The notes below the pieces were generated by a model that was given only the letters and a program-made list of their open reading frames with translations, ran no database searches and was not told the origin of the DNA. DNA of 9,144 bases from an uncultured Acidimicrobium sp. (GTDB lineage Bacteria; Actinomycetota; Acidimicrobiia; Acidimicrobiales; Ilumatobacteraceae): assembly GCA_903895515.1 (NCBI GenBank), contig CAITUB010000177.1:1-9144 (forward strand). The letters are read 5' to 3'. Each line of letters opens with the position of its first letter. Positions within the stretch are counted from its first letter, which is position 1. The translations under genes were made by a program, and so were the position numbers. Below are positions 1 through 6,567 of the stretch, piece after piece.

Positions 1-6
1 AGTTAA

Positions 7-744
7 TTACTCTGCAAGCAGCCATTCATGGGTGCGAGCAAATGCATCAGCAGCGTCTTCGGCCCGATGCGCAGGACGTGTTGCATCATGTGCAAAGCCG
101 TGCACCGCGTGCGGATATTCGCACACCGTTACTCCACTTTCAAAAAGTTCAGTTACTTGTTCGGGTGGTGTGTACGGGTCTTGTGCACCAATAATCGCCA
201 ACACACGTTCTGGGTGACCTGCGTACAAATATTCCATCGGGTCACCTTGAGTTGTGCTCTGCCAACCTTCGGGAACATGAATCATCCCGTAAAACGATGA
301 GATCTTGGCAAATCGATCGCTGCGCGCTGCCTTAAAGCAATACATGCCTCCCATACAGAACCCGATGAGGCCAACTCGATCAACACCCAGCGCATCGGCG
401 GCTTCGGTGAGATCACGTAGGTGAACATCGTCGTCCAACTTGGCCATTTCGGCGAAGCGTTCACCGATATCGGGAGACAACTCTTTGCCTGGAAATGGCT
501 CAACCGCAATCACAGTCATCTGCCATTCGTTTGCTAACCGCGAAACGAGGTCGGCGAACAATGGACGGAGTCCAAAAATATCTGGTGCAATCACCAGGCC
601 CATCTTTGGATTGGTTACCGATGTGTCGATTTCGGCTGGGGTTCCTGACGGTAAGATAATGCGCATCACCCAATACTGACAGGGTTTTTGCTGCGCGGTG
701 AGACTTTCGGTGAGTGGGTCGGTGAGAACTGCAGTGATCGTCAT
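7..744 (-). CDS. Dienelactone hydrolase family protein (alpha/beta hydrolase)
   Basis: Predicted soluble alpha/beta hydrolase of 245 residues; family members hydrolyse dienelactones or other small esters, but the substrate here is unknown. Counting from the ATG at 744, the nucleophile elbow GFCMGG puts Cys at about residue 130, the acid is Asp 189 in GAQDPYT, and the base is His 215 in HGFAH. This is the Cys-Asp-His triad of the dienelactone hydrolase family rather than the Ser triad of ordinary esterases. An APDIFGLRP segment near residue 53 is also typical. No signal peptide is seen, so a cytoplasmic location is inferred. I chose 744 because AGGA lies nine bases upstream (754-757 on the plus strand). 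An in-frame ATG at 666 (MRIILPSG) is a real alternative that would free about 95 bp for a divergent promoter; a longer ORF start at 798 would overlap the regulator. The gene diverges from the sigma-like regulator. Confidence 0.85.
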   Translation of the reverse strand: MTITAVLTDPLTESLTAQQKPCQYWVMRIILPSGTPAEIDTSVTNPKMGLVIAPDIFGLRPLFADLVSRLANEWQMTVIAVEPFPGKELSPDIGERFAEMAKLDDDVHLRDLTEAADALGVDRVGLIGFCMGGMYCFKAARSDRFAKISSFYGMIHVPEGWQSTTQGDPMEYLYAGHPERVLAIIGAQDPYTPPEQVTELFESGVTVCEYPHAVHGFAHDATRPAHRAEDAADAFARTHEWLLAE

Positions 745-753
745 TTCAGATGA

Positions 754-757
754 TCCT
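754..757 (-). promoter_or_regulatory. Possible Shine-Dalgarno site of the dienelactone hydrolase
   Basis: On the minus strand AGGA sits nine bases before the ATG at 744. It is a short, slightly distant match, but it favours 744 over 666, where nothing similar is seen. It lies inside the 5' end of the divergent gene if that gene starts at 750. Confidence 0.35.
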
Positions 758-761
758 GTGC

Positions 762-1532
762 ATGACCACAACACGACCAACACATCAACGTCCTTCACTC
801 ACCCATCCTGCGGGCTCTGCCCCACTGGTTCGAAAACTCGTCACCGAATGGGGATCTATCGCTGCGCAGCCTCGAACGTTGCGAACAATCAATCGTTGGG
901 ATCTCCCTGGCGGTCCAATTGATCATCTTGATGAAGTGCTCCTTCGCGCCGGTTACGGAATTGACACCAGTTATGAAAACTGCGATGCATTTCTATTCGC
1001 GTTGGTGAAGCGTGCTGCCCACGATGAACTCGCCGCGCGAATCGTGTTGCAACGAATACTCCCACCGCTTATTGCCATTGCAGGACGACGCGGCCACATC
1101 GTAAACGGTGGATTCAATGCTGCTTTTAACGAAATCCTTGGGCAAGCATGGATTCTGATTCGCCAATACCCAGTTGATCGTCGACCAGCAAAAATCGCAT
1201 CAAACCTTGTTCGCGATACCGAATACTTTGCATTTGTACGCAACGCTCGCCTGAAGCGTTTAGAGGTTGAAAGCTGGACAGACGATGTCGATGAAAAGTT
1301 TGTCTCTGGAGATGAAGAAACCATTGAACCAAACGTTGAACTTGCACAGGTCATTCACGATGCAGTGAAACGTGGAATTCGAAGCGCCCCATTGCAGCTC
1401 ATCATGCGATTAAGCAGTGGCGAAACGTTAGAAGACATCGCTGCTGAAGCGGGAGTATGCGTGCGCACGGTACGCACCTGGCGGCGCAAAGCAATTATCG
1501 AGTTGCGTGAACGAACGCAGTGTGCGGCGTAA
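762..1532 (+). CDS. Sigma-70-like transcription regulator with C-terminal helix-turn-helix
   Basis: Protein of 256 residues that resembles a sigma-70-like factor. The middle part (about residues 93-164, from VLQRILPPL to FAFVRNARL) resembles a degenerate sigma region 2 as found in actinobacterial sigma-like proteins, including the segment ILGQAWILIRQYPVDRRP. An acidic linker follows. Residues about 222-248 (TLEDIAAEAGVCVRTVRTWR) form a region-4-type helix-turn-helix for DNA binding. I therefore infer a DNA-binding regulator or a highly diverged ECF-like sigma factor; no anti-sigma gene lies next to it. The start is uncertain: ATG at 750 or 762, neither with a Shine-Dalgarno site. I prefer 762 (MTTTRPTHQ). 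It diverges from the hydrolase with only 17 bp between starts, and its last 38 bases overlap the tail of the copper ATPase. Target genes are unknown. Confidence 0.75.
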   Translation: MTTTRPTHQRPSLTHPAGSAPLVRKLVTEWGSIAAQPRTLRTINRWDLPGGPIDHLDEVLLRAGYGIDTSYENCDAFLFALVKRAAHDELAARIVLQRILPPLIAIAGRRGHIVNGGFNAAFNEILGQAWILIRQYPVDRRPAKIASNLVRDTEYFAFVRNARLKRLEVESWTDDVDEKFVSGDEETIEPNVELAQVIHDAVKRGIRSAPLQLIMRLSSGETLEDIAAEAGVCVRTVRTWRRKAIIELRERTQCAA

Positions 1533-3765
1533 GTTTTGCCGTGCGCAACCGTAACGAGTTACTCACGACGAACACACTGGAAAACGCCATCGCCAAACCT
1601 GCCCACATTGGGTTCATGTATCCAAGTGCGGCAAGTGGAATTGCTGCGGCGTTATAGATAAACGCCCAAAACACGTTTGCGCTAATCGTTCGCAAGGTTG
1701 CGCGCGACAACAGGATGGCATCTGCAACTAAGCGCAAGTCGCCACTCACAATGGTGAGATCGCTCGCATTCATTGCAACATCGGTGCCAGTTCCCATGGC
1801 AATGCCAACATCGGACTGCGCAAGCGCAGCAGCATCATTTACACCATCGCCAACCATGGCAACTGCGTAACCGCGCTCCTGTAAGTCGGCAACAACACGC
1901 ACCTTTTCTGCAGGAAGAACACCTGCAATGACGTGCTGTTCATCGGTGTCAATGCCCACCTGCTCGGCTACGGCAACGGCAGTCGCCCGATTATCTCCTG
2001 TTAGCAATACCGGCCTGAGGCCAAGCTTGCGCAAATCGGCAATGGCTTCCGCGCTGTGCTGCTTTGGCTGATCGGCAATAACGCACACACCCTTTGCTGA
2101 ACCGTCGTAGGCAACGAGCACTGCAGTGTTGCCAGAGTTGCGAGCGGCGTGCAAGGCATCTTTCATGTCTTTCGACACGATGGTGAGCTGCTTTTCAAAC
2201 AACGGTTCACCACCCACCATCACTCGCTTGCCATCAACAACACCAACAGTTCCCATACCTGCAATCGACTCAAAGTGACCAACGCCGGCAAGAGTTCCCA
2301 ATTCTGTGCGGGCTGCATTAGCAATTGCTTTTGCCACCGGATGTTCACTCGCGTGCTCTAATGCACCAGCAAAACCAAGCACCTCTGCTCGAGTAACGCC
2401 ATTTGCACACACCACATCAATCAGTTGCATAACGCCCGTTGTCACTGTTCCCGTTTTGTCAAACACCACCGTGTCAATACGACGCGTGCTCTGCAAAACG
2501 TCTACACCTTTAATCACAATTCCCATTTGTGCTGCGCGCCCGCTGCCCACCATTAACGCGGTTGGCGTTGCAAGACCAAGCGCACACGGGCACGCAATAA
2601 TCAGCACTGCAACTGCTGCAGTAAAAGAATCAGCAATGTGATTGACATTGTCGCCAAGCACATACCACCCAATGAAGGTGAGAATTGAAATTGCAATCAC
2701 CGTTGGCACAAACACGCTGCTCACTCTGTCGGCTAAGCGCTGTACCGGTGCTTTTGTGGATTGCGCATCACGCACGAGTTTGGTCATTTGCGCAAACGTT
2801 GAATCTGCACCAACTCGGCGCGCTTTCACAATGATCCTGCCCGACAAGTTCACCGTTGTTCCCGTTACTTTGCTGCCTTTTGCAACATCAACAGGAACAC
2901 TTTCGCCCGTGAGCATTGACGCATCAATAGTTGATTCACCGTCTTGCACAATTCCGTCTGCTGCGATGATTTCGCCTGGACGCACCACAATCAAATCGCC
3001 CACCTTGATGAGCGCAGCCTCAATGACCACTTCTTCCCCATCGCGCAACACCGTTGCATTGCGCGCTCCGAGCGCGAGGAGCGCACGAAGCGCATCGCCT
3101 GCTCGTCGTTTTGCTCGAGCTTCGAAGTAGCGACCAGCCAATAAAAACACCGATACCGAAACGGCAACTTCGAAATACACATGTGACGATTCAGCCATGC
3201 CTGCCATGTGGTGATCATCAGTTGCACCGCCCCAAATCAGTGCCCACAACGACCAACCAGTTGCAGCAACAATGCCCAATGAAATCAGCGTGTCCATTGT
3301 TGTATTTCGATGACGCGCGTTCATCAGTGCTGCACGATGGAACGGCCATGCACCCCACGTCACCACTGGTGTTGACAATGCAAGCGCATACCACTGCCAA
3401 TTATTGAACTGCAGTGCCATAAACATCGACACCACAGCAACAGGCACCGCCAGCACGAGAGACACCATCAAACGTGTTTTCAGCATCGACACGCGTTCAC
3501 GAACTTCGGCGTCCAGCATGTCTGGCGTAGTTTCGGCAAGCGTGCGCGCGCCGTAACCAAGACCTTCAATCGTCGAAATAAAAGTTGCTACGTCTGCTGA
3601 GGTCGAATCAAATGCCACGCGGGCAGACTCGGTTGCATAGTTCACCGTTGCTTCCACGCCGGGAAGCGCATTCAGTCCTTTTTCGATCGACATTGCACAT
3701 GCGTTGCATGACATGCCGGTGATCGAAAGATCTAACTGATTGACTACTGAATCGTCTGTACTCAC
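1495..3765 (-). CDS. Copper-exporting P1B-type ATPase
   Basis: Heavy-metal P-type ATPase of 756 residues in the inner membrane, predicted to export Cu(I) using ATP. One N-terminal HMA domain (about 10-75) carries GMSCNAC with metal-binding Cys 20 and Cys 23. Further landmarks are the actuator loop TGES (286-289), the membrane metal site CPC (392-394), the phosphorylation site DKTGT (Asp 436), the nucleotide-binding SEHP (His 475, Pro 476) and the hinge GDGVNDAA (639-646). The last helices show YN (704-705) and MAFSS (726-730). CPC, YN and MxxSS together are the Cu(I) P1B-1 signature. A His/Met-rich external loop (about 184-196, with HHMAGM) might contact copper. The length is normal and the gene intact. 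The start is GTG at 3765; the only earlier in-frame option is CTG, before a stop at 3784-3786. No good Shine-Dalgarno site is seen. No CsoR or CopZ gene adjoins it. A perfect inverted repeat lies 27-47 bp upstream. Confidence 0.95.
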   Translation of the reverse strand: MSTDDSVVNQLDLSITGMSCNACAMSIEKGLNALPGVEATVNYATESARVAFDSTSADVATFISTIEGLGYGARTLAETTPDMLDAEVRERVSMLKTRLMVSLVLAVPVAVVSMFMALQFNNWQWYALALSTPVVTWGAWPFHRAALMNARHRNTTMDTLISLGIVAATGWSLWALIWGGATDDHHMAGMAESSHVYFEVAVSVSVFLLAGRYFEARAKRRAGDALRALLALGARNATVLRDGEEVVIEAALIKVGDLIVVRPGEIIAADGIVQDGESTIDASMLTGESVPVDVAKGSKVTGTTVNLSGRIIVKARRVGADSTFAQMTKLVRDAQSTKAPVQRLADRVSSVFVPTVIAISILTFIGWYVLGDNVNHIADSFTAAVAVLIIACPCALGLATPTALMVGSGRAAQMGIVIKGVDVLQSTRRIDTVVFDKTGTVTTGVMQLIDVVCANGVTRAEVLGFAGALEHASEHPVAKAIANAARTELGTLAGVGHFESIAGMGTVGVVDGKRVMVGGEPLFEKQLTIVSKDMKDALHAARNSGNTAVLVAYDGSAKGVCVIADQPKQHSAEAIADLRKLGLRPVLLTGDNRATAVAVAEQVGIDTDEQHVIAGVLPAEKVRVVADLQERGYAVAMVGDGVNDAAALAQSDVGIAMGTGTDVAMNASDLTIVSGDLRLVADAILLSRATLRTISANVFWAFIYNAAAIPLAALGYMNPMWAGLAMAFSSVFVVSNSLRLRTAKLTPHTAFVHATR

Positions 3766-3791
3766 TGCGTACAGTCTCGCCTTTCATTCAC

Positions 3792-3812
3792 CCAGATGTC
3801 GGTGACATCTGG
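3792..3812. repeat. Perfect inverted repeat upstream of the copper ATPase
   Basis: CCAGATGTC at 3792-3800 and GACATCTGG at 3804-3812 are perfect reverse complements around a GGT spacer. The element lies 26 bp ahead of the ATPase GTG and 12 bp after the microprotein stop codon. It could be an operator for a dimeric regulator, a 5'-leader hairpin, or a terminator of the microprotein. There is no T-run after it on the minus strand, so a classic intrinsic terminator is less likely. It does not match the operator types I remember for CsoR, CueR or CopY. Confidence 0.7.
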
Positions 3813-3824
3813 CGAATTGAGGGA

Positions 3825-3941
3825 TTAGAGACGAAAGTCTGGGCCTTGGTCGCCGTATCCGTTGAACGAGTCAACAGATGCCATGACCAGGCGGTGTGCG
3901 AGTGTGAAAACACCCGAAGCGATGATGAGGGGGATGAACAT
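3825..3941 (-). CDS. Probable 38-residue membrane microprotein
   Basis: A short open frame running from ATG at 3941 to TAA at 3825-3827. The product starts MFIPLIIASGVFTLAHRLVM, a stretch hydrophobic enough for one membrane span (about residues 2-21), and ends in a polar, Gly/Asp-rich tail (NGYGDQGPDFRL). I do not recognise a family. Support for it being real is that it fills the otherwise empty gap between the tRNA and the ATPase, has a clear membrane-plus-tail layout, and has a -10-like GATACT exactly six bases before the ATG, the spacing seen at other probable leaderless starts here. There is no clear Shine-Dalgarno site. It is on the same strand as the ATPase and 59 bp ahead of it, so a small partner of the transporter is possible but is only inference. 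A chance ORF cannot be excluded. Confidence 0.5.
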   Translation of the reverse strand: MFIPLIIASGVFTLAHRLVMASVDSFNGYGDQGPDFRL

Positions 3942-3947
3942 GCATCC

Positions 3948-3953
3948 AGTATC
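3948..3953 (-). promoter_or_regulatory. Candidate -10 box for the microprotein
   Basis: GATACT on the minus strand matches TATAAT at four of six positions, including the A at position 2 and the final T. It ends six bases before the ATG at 3941, compatible with a leaderless transcript. No convincing -35 was found. Confidence 0.3.
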
Positions 3954-3988
3954 GCACCCATATCGTGAAGCGTGATAGCAAAGCAGTA

Positions 3989-4009
3989 AGTATCTTGAAA
4001 TTAGATACT
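3989..4009 (-). terminator. Possible hairpin terminator after tRNA-Lys
   Basis: AGTATCT (3989-3995) and AGATACT (4003-4009) form a perfect 7+7 inverted repeat with a 7-base loop, starting 26 bases beyond the tRNA 3' end. A flanking GATAG (3974-3978) / CTATC (4012-4016) pair could lengthen the stem with interruptions. The stem is AT-rich and no clean U-run follows, so it is a weak terminator candidate. It could equally be a protein-binding site upstream of the microprotein. Confidence 0.35.
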
Positions 4010-4035
4010 CTCTATCGCTGCTGACGAATAACCAA

Positions 4036-4111
<76 letters not shown>

Positions 4112-4125
4112 GAAACTGCACTTCC

Positions 4126-4153
4126 TTTATGCACGACAGGCTAGTTCCCCCAA
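4126..4153 (-). promoter_or_regulatory. Tentative promoter of tRNA-Lys
   Basis: On the minus strand TTGGGG (4148-4153) and CATAAA (4126-4131) are separated by 16 bp and would start transcription about eight bases before the tRNA. Both boxes are partial matches to TTGACA and TATAAT, so this is a weak call. The rest of 4112-4194 shows nothing else I can support. Confidence 0.25.
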
Positions 4154-4194
4154 GACCAAAATCTTCAGGCGACTGGAAATTTGATCACTGTTGC

Positions 4195-4860
4195 CTACGC
4201 AACTCGACCAACGAGCAAGCCAACGCCAACGAACTGCAGCACTCCTGCCACCACTGTGAACACATGCCAGATTTCGTGGTAGCCAAAAATGTGTGGCACC
4301 AAAGCAGGTTTTTTCAAATAGAACAGCACTGCGCCGACGGTGTACACAACCCCACCCAAGGCATACAACAACAGGCTGGTGAACCCCGCACGACCATAAG
4401 CCCACGGCAAAATGACGAGTGCCGCCCAGCCAATGATGATGTACATCGCATGGCCTACACGTTTTGCCTTCCACGTGATTTTCAATCCCATTCCCACAGC
4501 CGCGGCTGCCCAAATCAGTAGTAAAAATGGCACGCCAACGGTTCGCGGCAGAGCTAGTAGACACACAGGTGTGTATGTACCTGCAATCAATACGTAGACC
4601 ATTGCATGGTCAATCTGCTGCATCGTTTTTTGTGACCGCAATGACCTCGTAAACAAATGATACGAAGCAGAGGTGGAGTACAACGCCAGCAAAGACAGTG
4701 CATATATCCCAACAGCTAAACGCGGCAGTCCGGCAGGCGTGAATAGCGTAAGAATAATTCCAGCCGGAATGGTGACAGCCACAGCAATGGCATGAATTCG
4801 CCCACGCCAACGAGGTCTCCAGTTGCCTGTCGCATGCATAAACACGGGAATGTGTGGCAC
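4195..4860 (-). CDS. Hemolysin III / TrhA family membrane protein
   Basis: Integral membrane protein of 221 residues with about seven helices, from the YqfA/hemolysin III family, which is distantly related to the adiponectin/PAQR receptors. Counting from the GTG at 4860, the family's conserved polar sites are present: SxxxH in STSASYHLF (His 68), DHAMVY (Asp 84, His 85) and HEIWH near the C-terminus (His 195, His 199). The three His residues are expected to bind Zn. Family members have been linked to membrane-fluidity control; the name hemolysin is historical and does not show toxicity. The longest ORF would start at GTG 4869, but the strong AGGAGGTG (4867-4874) covers that codon and lies at correct spacing for GTG 4860, which I take as the start. 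The gene diverges from the M14 peptidase with 36 bp between starts. Confidence 0.9.
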   Translation of the reverse strand: MPHIPVFMHATGNWRPRWRGRIHAIAVAVTIPAGIILTLFTPAGLPRLAVGIYALSLLALYSTSASYHLFTRSLRSQKTMQQIDHAMVYVLIAGTYTPVCLLALPRTVGVPFLLLIWAAAAVGMGLKITWKAKRVGHAMYIIIGWAALVILPWAYGRAGFTSLLLYALGGVVYTVGAVLFYLKKPALVPHIFGYHEIWHVFTVVAGVLQFVGVGLLVGRVA

Positions 4861-4866
4861 GAATTG

Positions 4867-4874
4867 CACCTCCT
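4867..4874 (-). promoter_or_regulatory. Strong Shine-Dalgarno site that sets the TrhA-family start
   Basis: AGGAGGTG on the minus strand is a near-perfect anti-16S match. The AGGAGG core ends eight bases before GTG 4860, whereas the alternative GTG at 4869 overlaps the core itself. This fixes the start three codons downstream of the longest ORF. It is the only strong ribosome binding site I see in the window. Confidence 0.8.
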
Positions 4875-4884
4875 GAACTCAGCG

Positions 4885-4890
4885 TAACCT
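4885..4890 (+). promoter_or_regulatory. Candidate -10 box of the M14 peptidase gene
   Basis: TAACCT fits the actinobacterial TANNNT -10 pattern and is followed by six bases and then ATG 4897. That spacing would place the transcript start at or next to the ATG, so the mRNA would be leaderless. TTGCAC at 4864-4869 could be a -35, but at a short 15 bp spacing, and it overlaps the divergent gene's ribosome binding site. Confidence 0.45.
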
Positions 4891-4896
4891 GTGGAC

Positions 4897-6567
4897 ATGA
4901 CCTACAACTTTGATCGCTTTCTTCGATACAACGAAATGGTTTCGTGGCTTACTGATTTGGCTGCACGTTTTCCTCATTTAGTGACATTGGAGACATATGG
5001 AAAGTCGCATCTCGGCAGAGATTTGTGGATTGCTACGGTCACTGATTCCGCAACCGGATCGCACGATACAAAACCCGCACACTGGATTGATGCCAACATT
5101 CACGCCACAGAAGCAACCGGTGGAGTTGCAGCGTTATATATTTTGGAATATCTCGCCAGTCAATTCGGTCTAGACCACCACACAACAGAAGCGCTACGCA
5201 CGCGCACGTTTTACATTGTTCCGCGCGTCAATCCTGACGGCGTCGAAGATGCACTTCTTGATAGCCCGCGCTATCACCGTTCCAGTGTTCGTTCATGGCC
5301 ATGGCGCGATGGACACCGTTGGCCGGGTCTCAACGTTGAAGACGTTGATGGCGACGGAGCTGTGCGCACCATGCGTATTGCAGACCCTGACGGTGCGTGG
5401 GTGGAGCACGCCGATGACGCTCGCGTAATGGTCCCTGTTGGTCCACTTGGCGTGGCACCCGGAACTCAGCGCTACCGATTGCTCGATGAAGGCGTGCTCG
5501 AAAACTTTGATGGCTTCACTATTCCAATGCCGCGCGACCCAGCTGGCCTTGACCTGAATAGAAACTTCCCAGCAGGCTGGGGTACCACAGTGCTTGGTTC
5601 GGGAGATCACCCAATGTCTGAGCCAGAAATTGATTCGCTCGTACGCGCTGCTCGATCGCGCACAAACGTGTGTGGATACAACGCGTTTCATACAGCTGGT
5701 GGATTTATGTTGCGACCAAGCAGCACGCGTCCTGATTCGACTCTTCCACCTTTTGATATTTGGGTGTATAACGAACTAGGCAAAGTTGGTGTTCAACACA
5801 CTGGCTATCCAGTTCATTCGGTGTACGAAGATCTCACGTGGGATAAAACCGACACCATGAGTGGCGCAGGCGACGACTGGGCATACGAGCATCTGGGTGT
5901 GTTCGGCTGGACCACAGAATTTTGGGACATCATCTTCCACGCAACGGGAAAACACTCACCAACCGATGTTTGGTATGTGGGTCCTACCCCAGAGCAAGAA
6001 CTTGCTGTCTGCAAGTGGACTGACACACATGCACCAGGCGCGTATGCAACATGGAAGAAGTTCAATCACCCACAGTTGGGCGAAATTGAAATTGGTGGTT
6101 GTGACCCCATTAAAACATGGTCAAATGCTCCTGCGTCAAAATTGCGTGACGAAGTAGCACCGCACGTGCATTTCGCAATTTACCAAGCGCTGGCTTCACC
6201 TCGACTTGAAATCAAACAAGCCAATGCAGAAGCACTTGGTAATGGTGTGTACAAAGTGGAAATTGGTATTGCTAACACCGGTTGGCTGGGCACAGAAATT
6301 AGTGAGTGGGCACACAAGAACAAAATCGTTCTCCCGCTCACCGCAGAAATTTCTGGCGCAACTCTTGTTGAAGGTGCGCCACGAGTGAAGCTTGGTCAAC
6401 TTGATGGGCGTGTGAAGTTTCGGGTAAGTGGTGACGCAAAATCGGATGGAACGCCCGATCGCGTATTACACAGCTGGCTAATTCGTGGAGAAAAAGGTCA
6501 GCGAGTCACGATGACTGCAACTCATCAACGTGCTGGTGTGGCTTCGGCGGTCGTTGAGCTTCCATAG
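4897..6567 (+). CDS. M14-family zinc carboxypeptidase
   Basis: Metallocarboxypeptidase of 556 residues, predicted to trim C-terminal residues from peptides using one Zn ion. Counting from ATG 4897, the Zn ligands are His 69 and Glu 72 in NIHATE and His 265 in NAFHTAGG. Substrate-binding motifs include NPDG (112-115) and LNRNFP (Asn 221, Arg 222). Glu 341 in TTEFWD is the probable catalytic base. An insertion after the NPDG region contains DVDGDG (149-154), which looks like a calcium-binding loop. Residues from about 430 to the end form a separate, probably beta-rich domain. No signal peptide or membrane segment is visible, so the protein appears cytosolic, unusual for digestive members of M14. 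An upstream GTG at 4891 is in frame, but the -10 box at 4885-4890 favours 4897. Its last 43 bases overlap the tail of the SWEET gene. Substrate specificity cannot be read from the sequence. Confidence 0.92.
   Translation: MTYNFDRFLRYNEMVSWLTDLAARFPHLVTLETYGKSHLGRDLWIATVTDSATGSHDTKPAHWIDANIHATEATGGVAALYILEYLASQFGLDHHTTEALRTRTFYIVPRVNPDGVEDALLDSPRYHRSSVRSWPWRDGHRWPGLNVEDVDGDGAVRTMRIADPDGAWVEHADDARVMVPVGPLGVAPGTQRYRLLDEGVLENFDGFTIPMPRDPAGLDLNRNFPAGWGTTVLGSGDHPMSEPEIDSLVRAARSRTNVCGYNAFHTAGGFMLRPSSTRPDSTLPPFDIWVYNELGKVGVQHTGYPVHSVYEDLTWDKTDTMSGAGDDWAYEHLGVFGWTTEFWDIIFHATGKHSPTDVWYVGPTPEQELAVCKWTDTHAPGAYATWKKFNHPQLGEIEIGGCDPIKTWSNAPASKLRDEVAPHVHFAIYQALASPRLEIKQANAEALGNGVYKVEIGIANTGWLGTEISEWAHKNKIVLPLTAEISGATLVEGAPRVKLGQLDGRVKFRVSGDAKSDGTPDRVLHSWLIRGEKGQRVTMTATHQRAGVASAVVELP

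Noticed and set aside
971..1354. Minus-strand open frame of 127 codons
   Set aside because: It is antisense to the sigma-like gene, Ser/Arg-rich and without recognisable motifs, typical of a shadow frame.
2642..3130. Plus-strand open frame of 162 codons
   Set aside because: It lies wholly antisense to conserved ATPase domains and has the composition of a codon-bias shadow, with no recognisable protein features.
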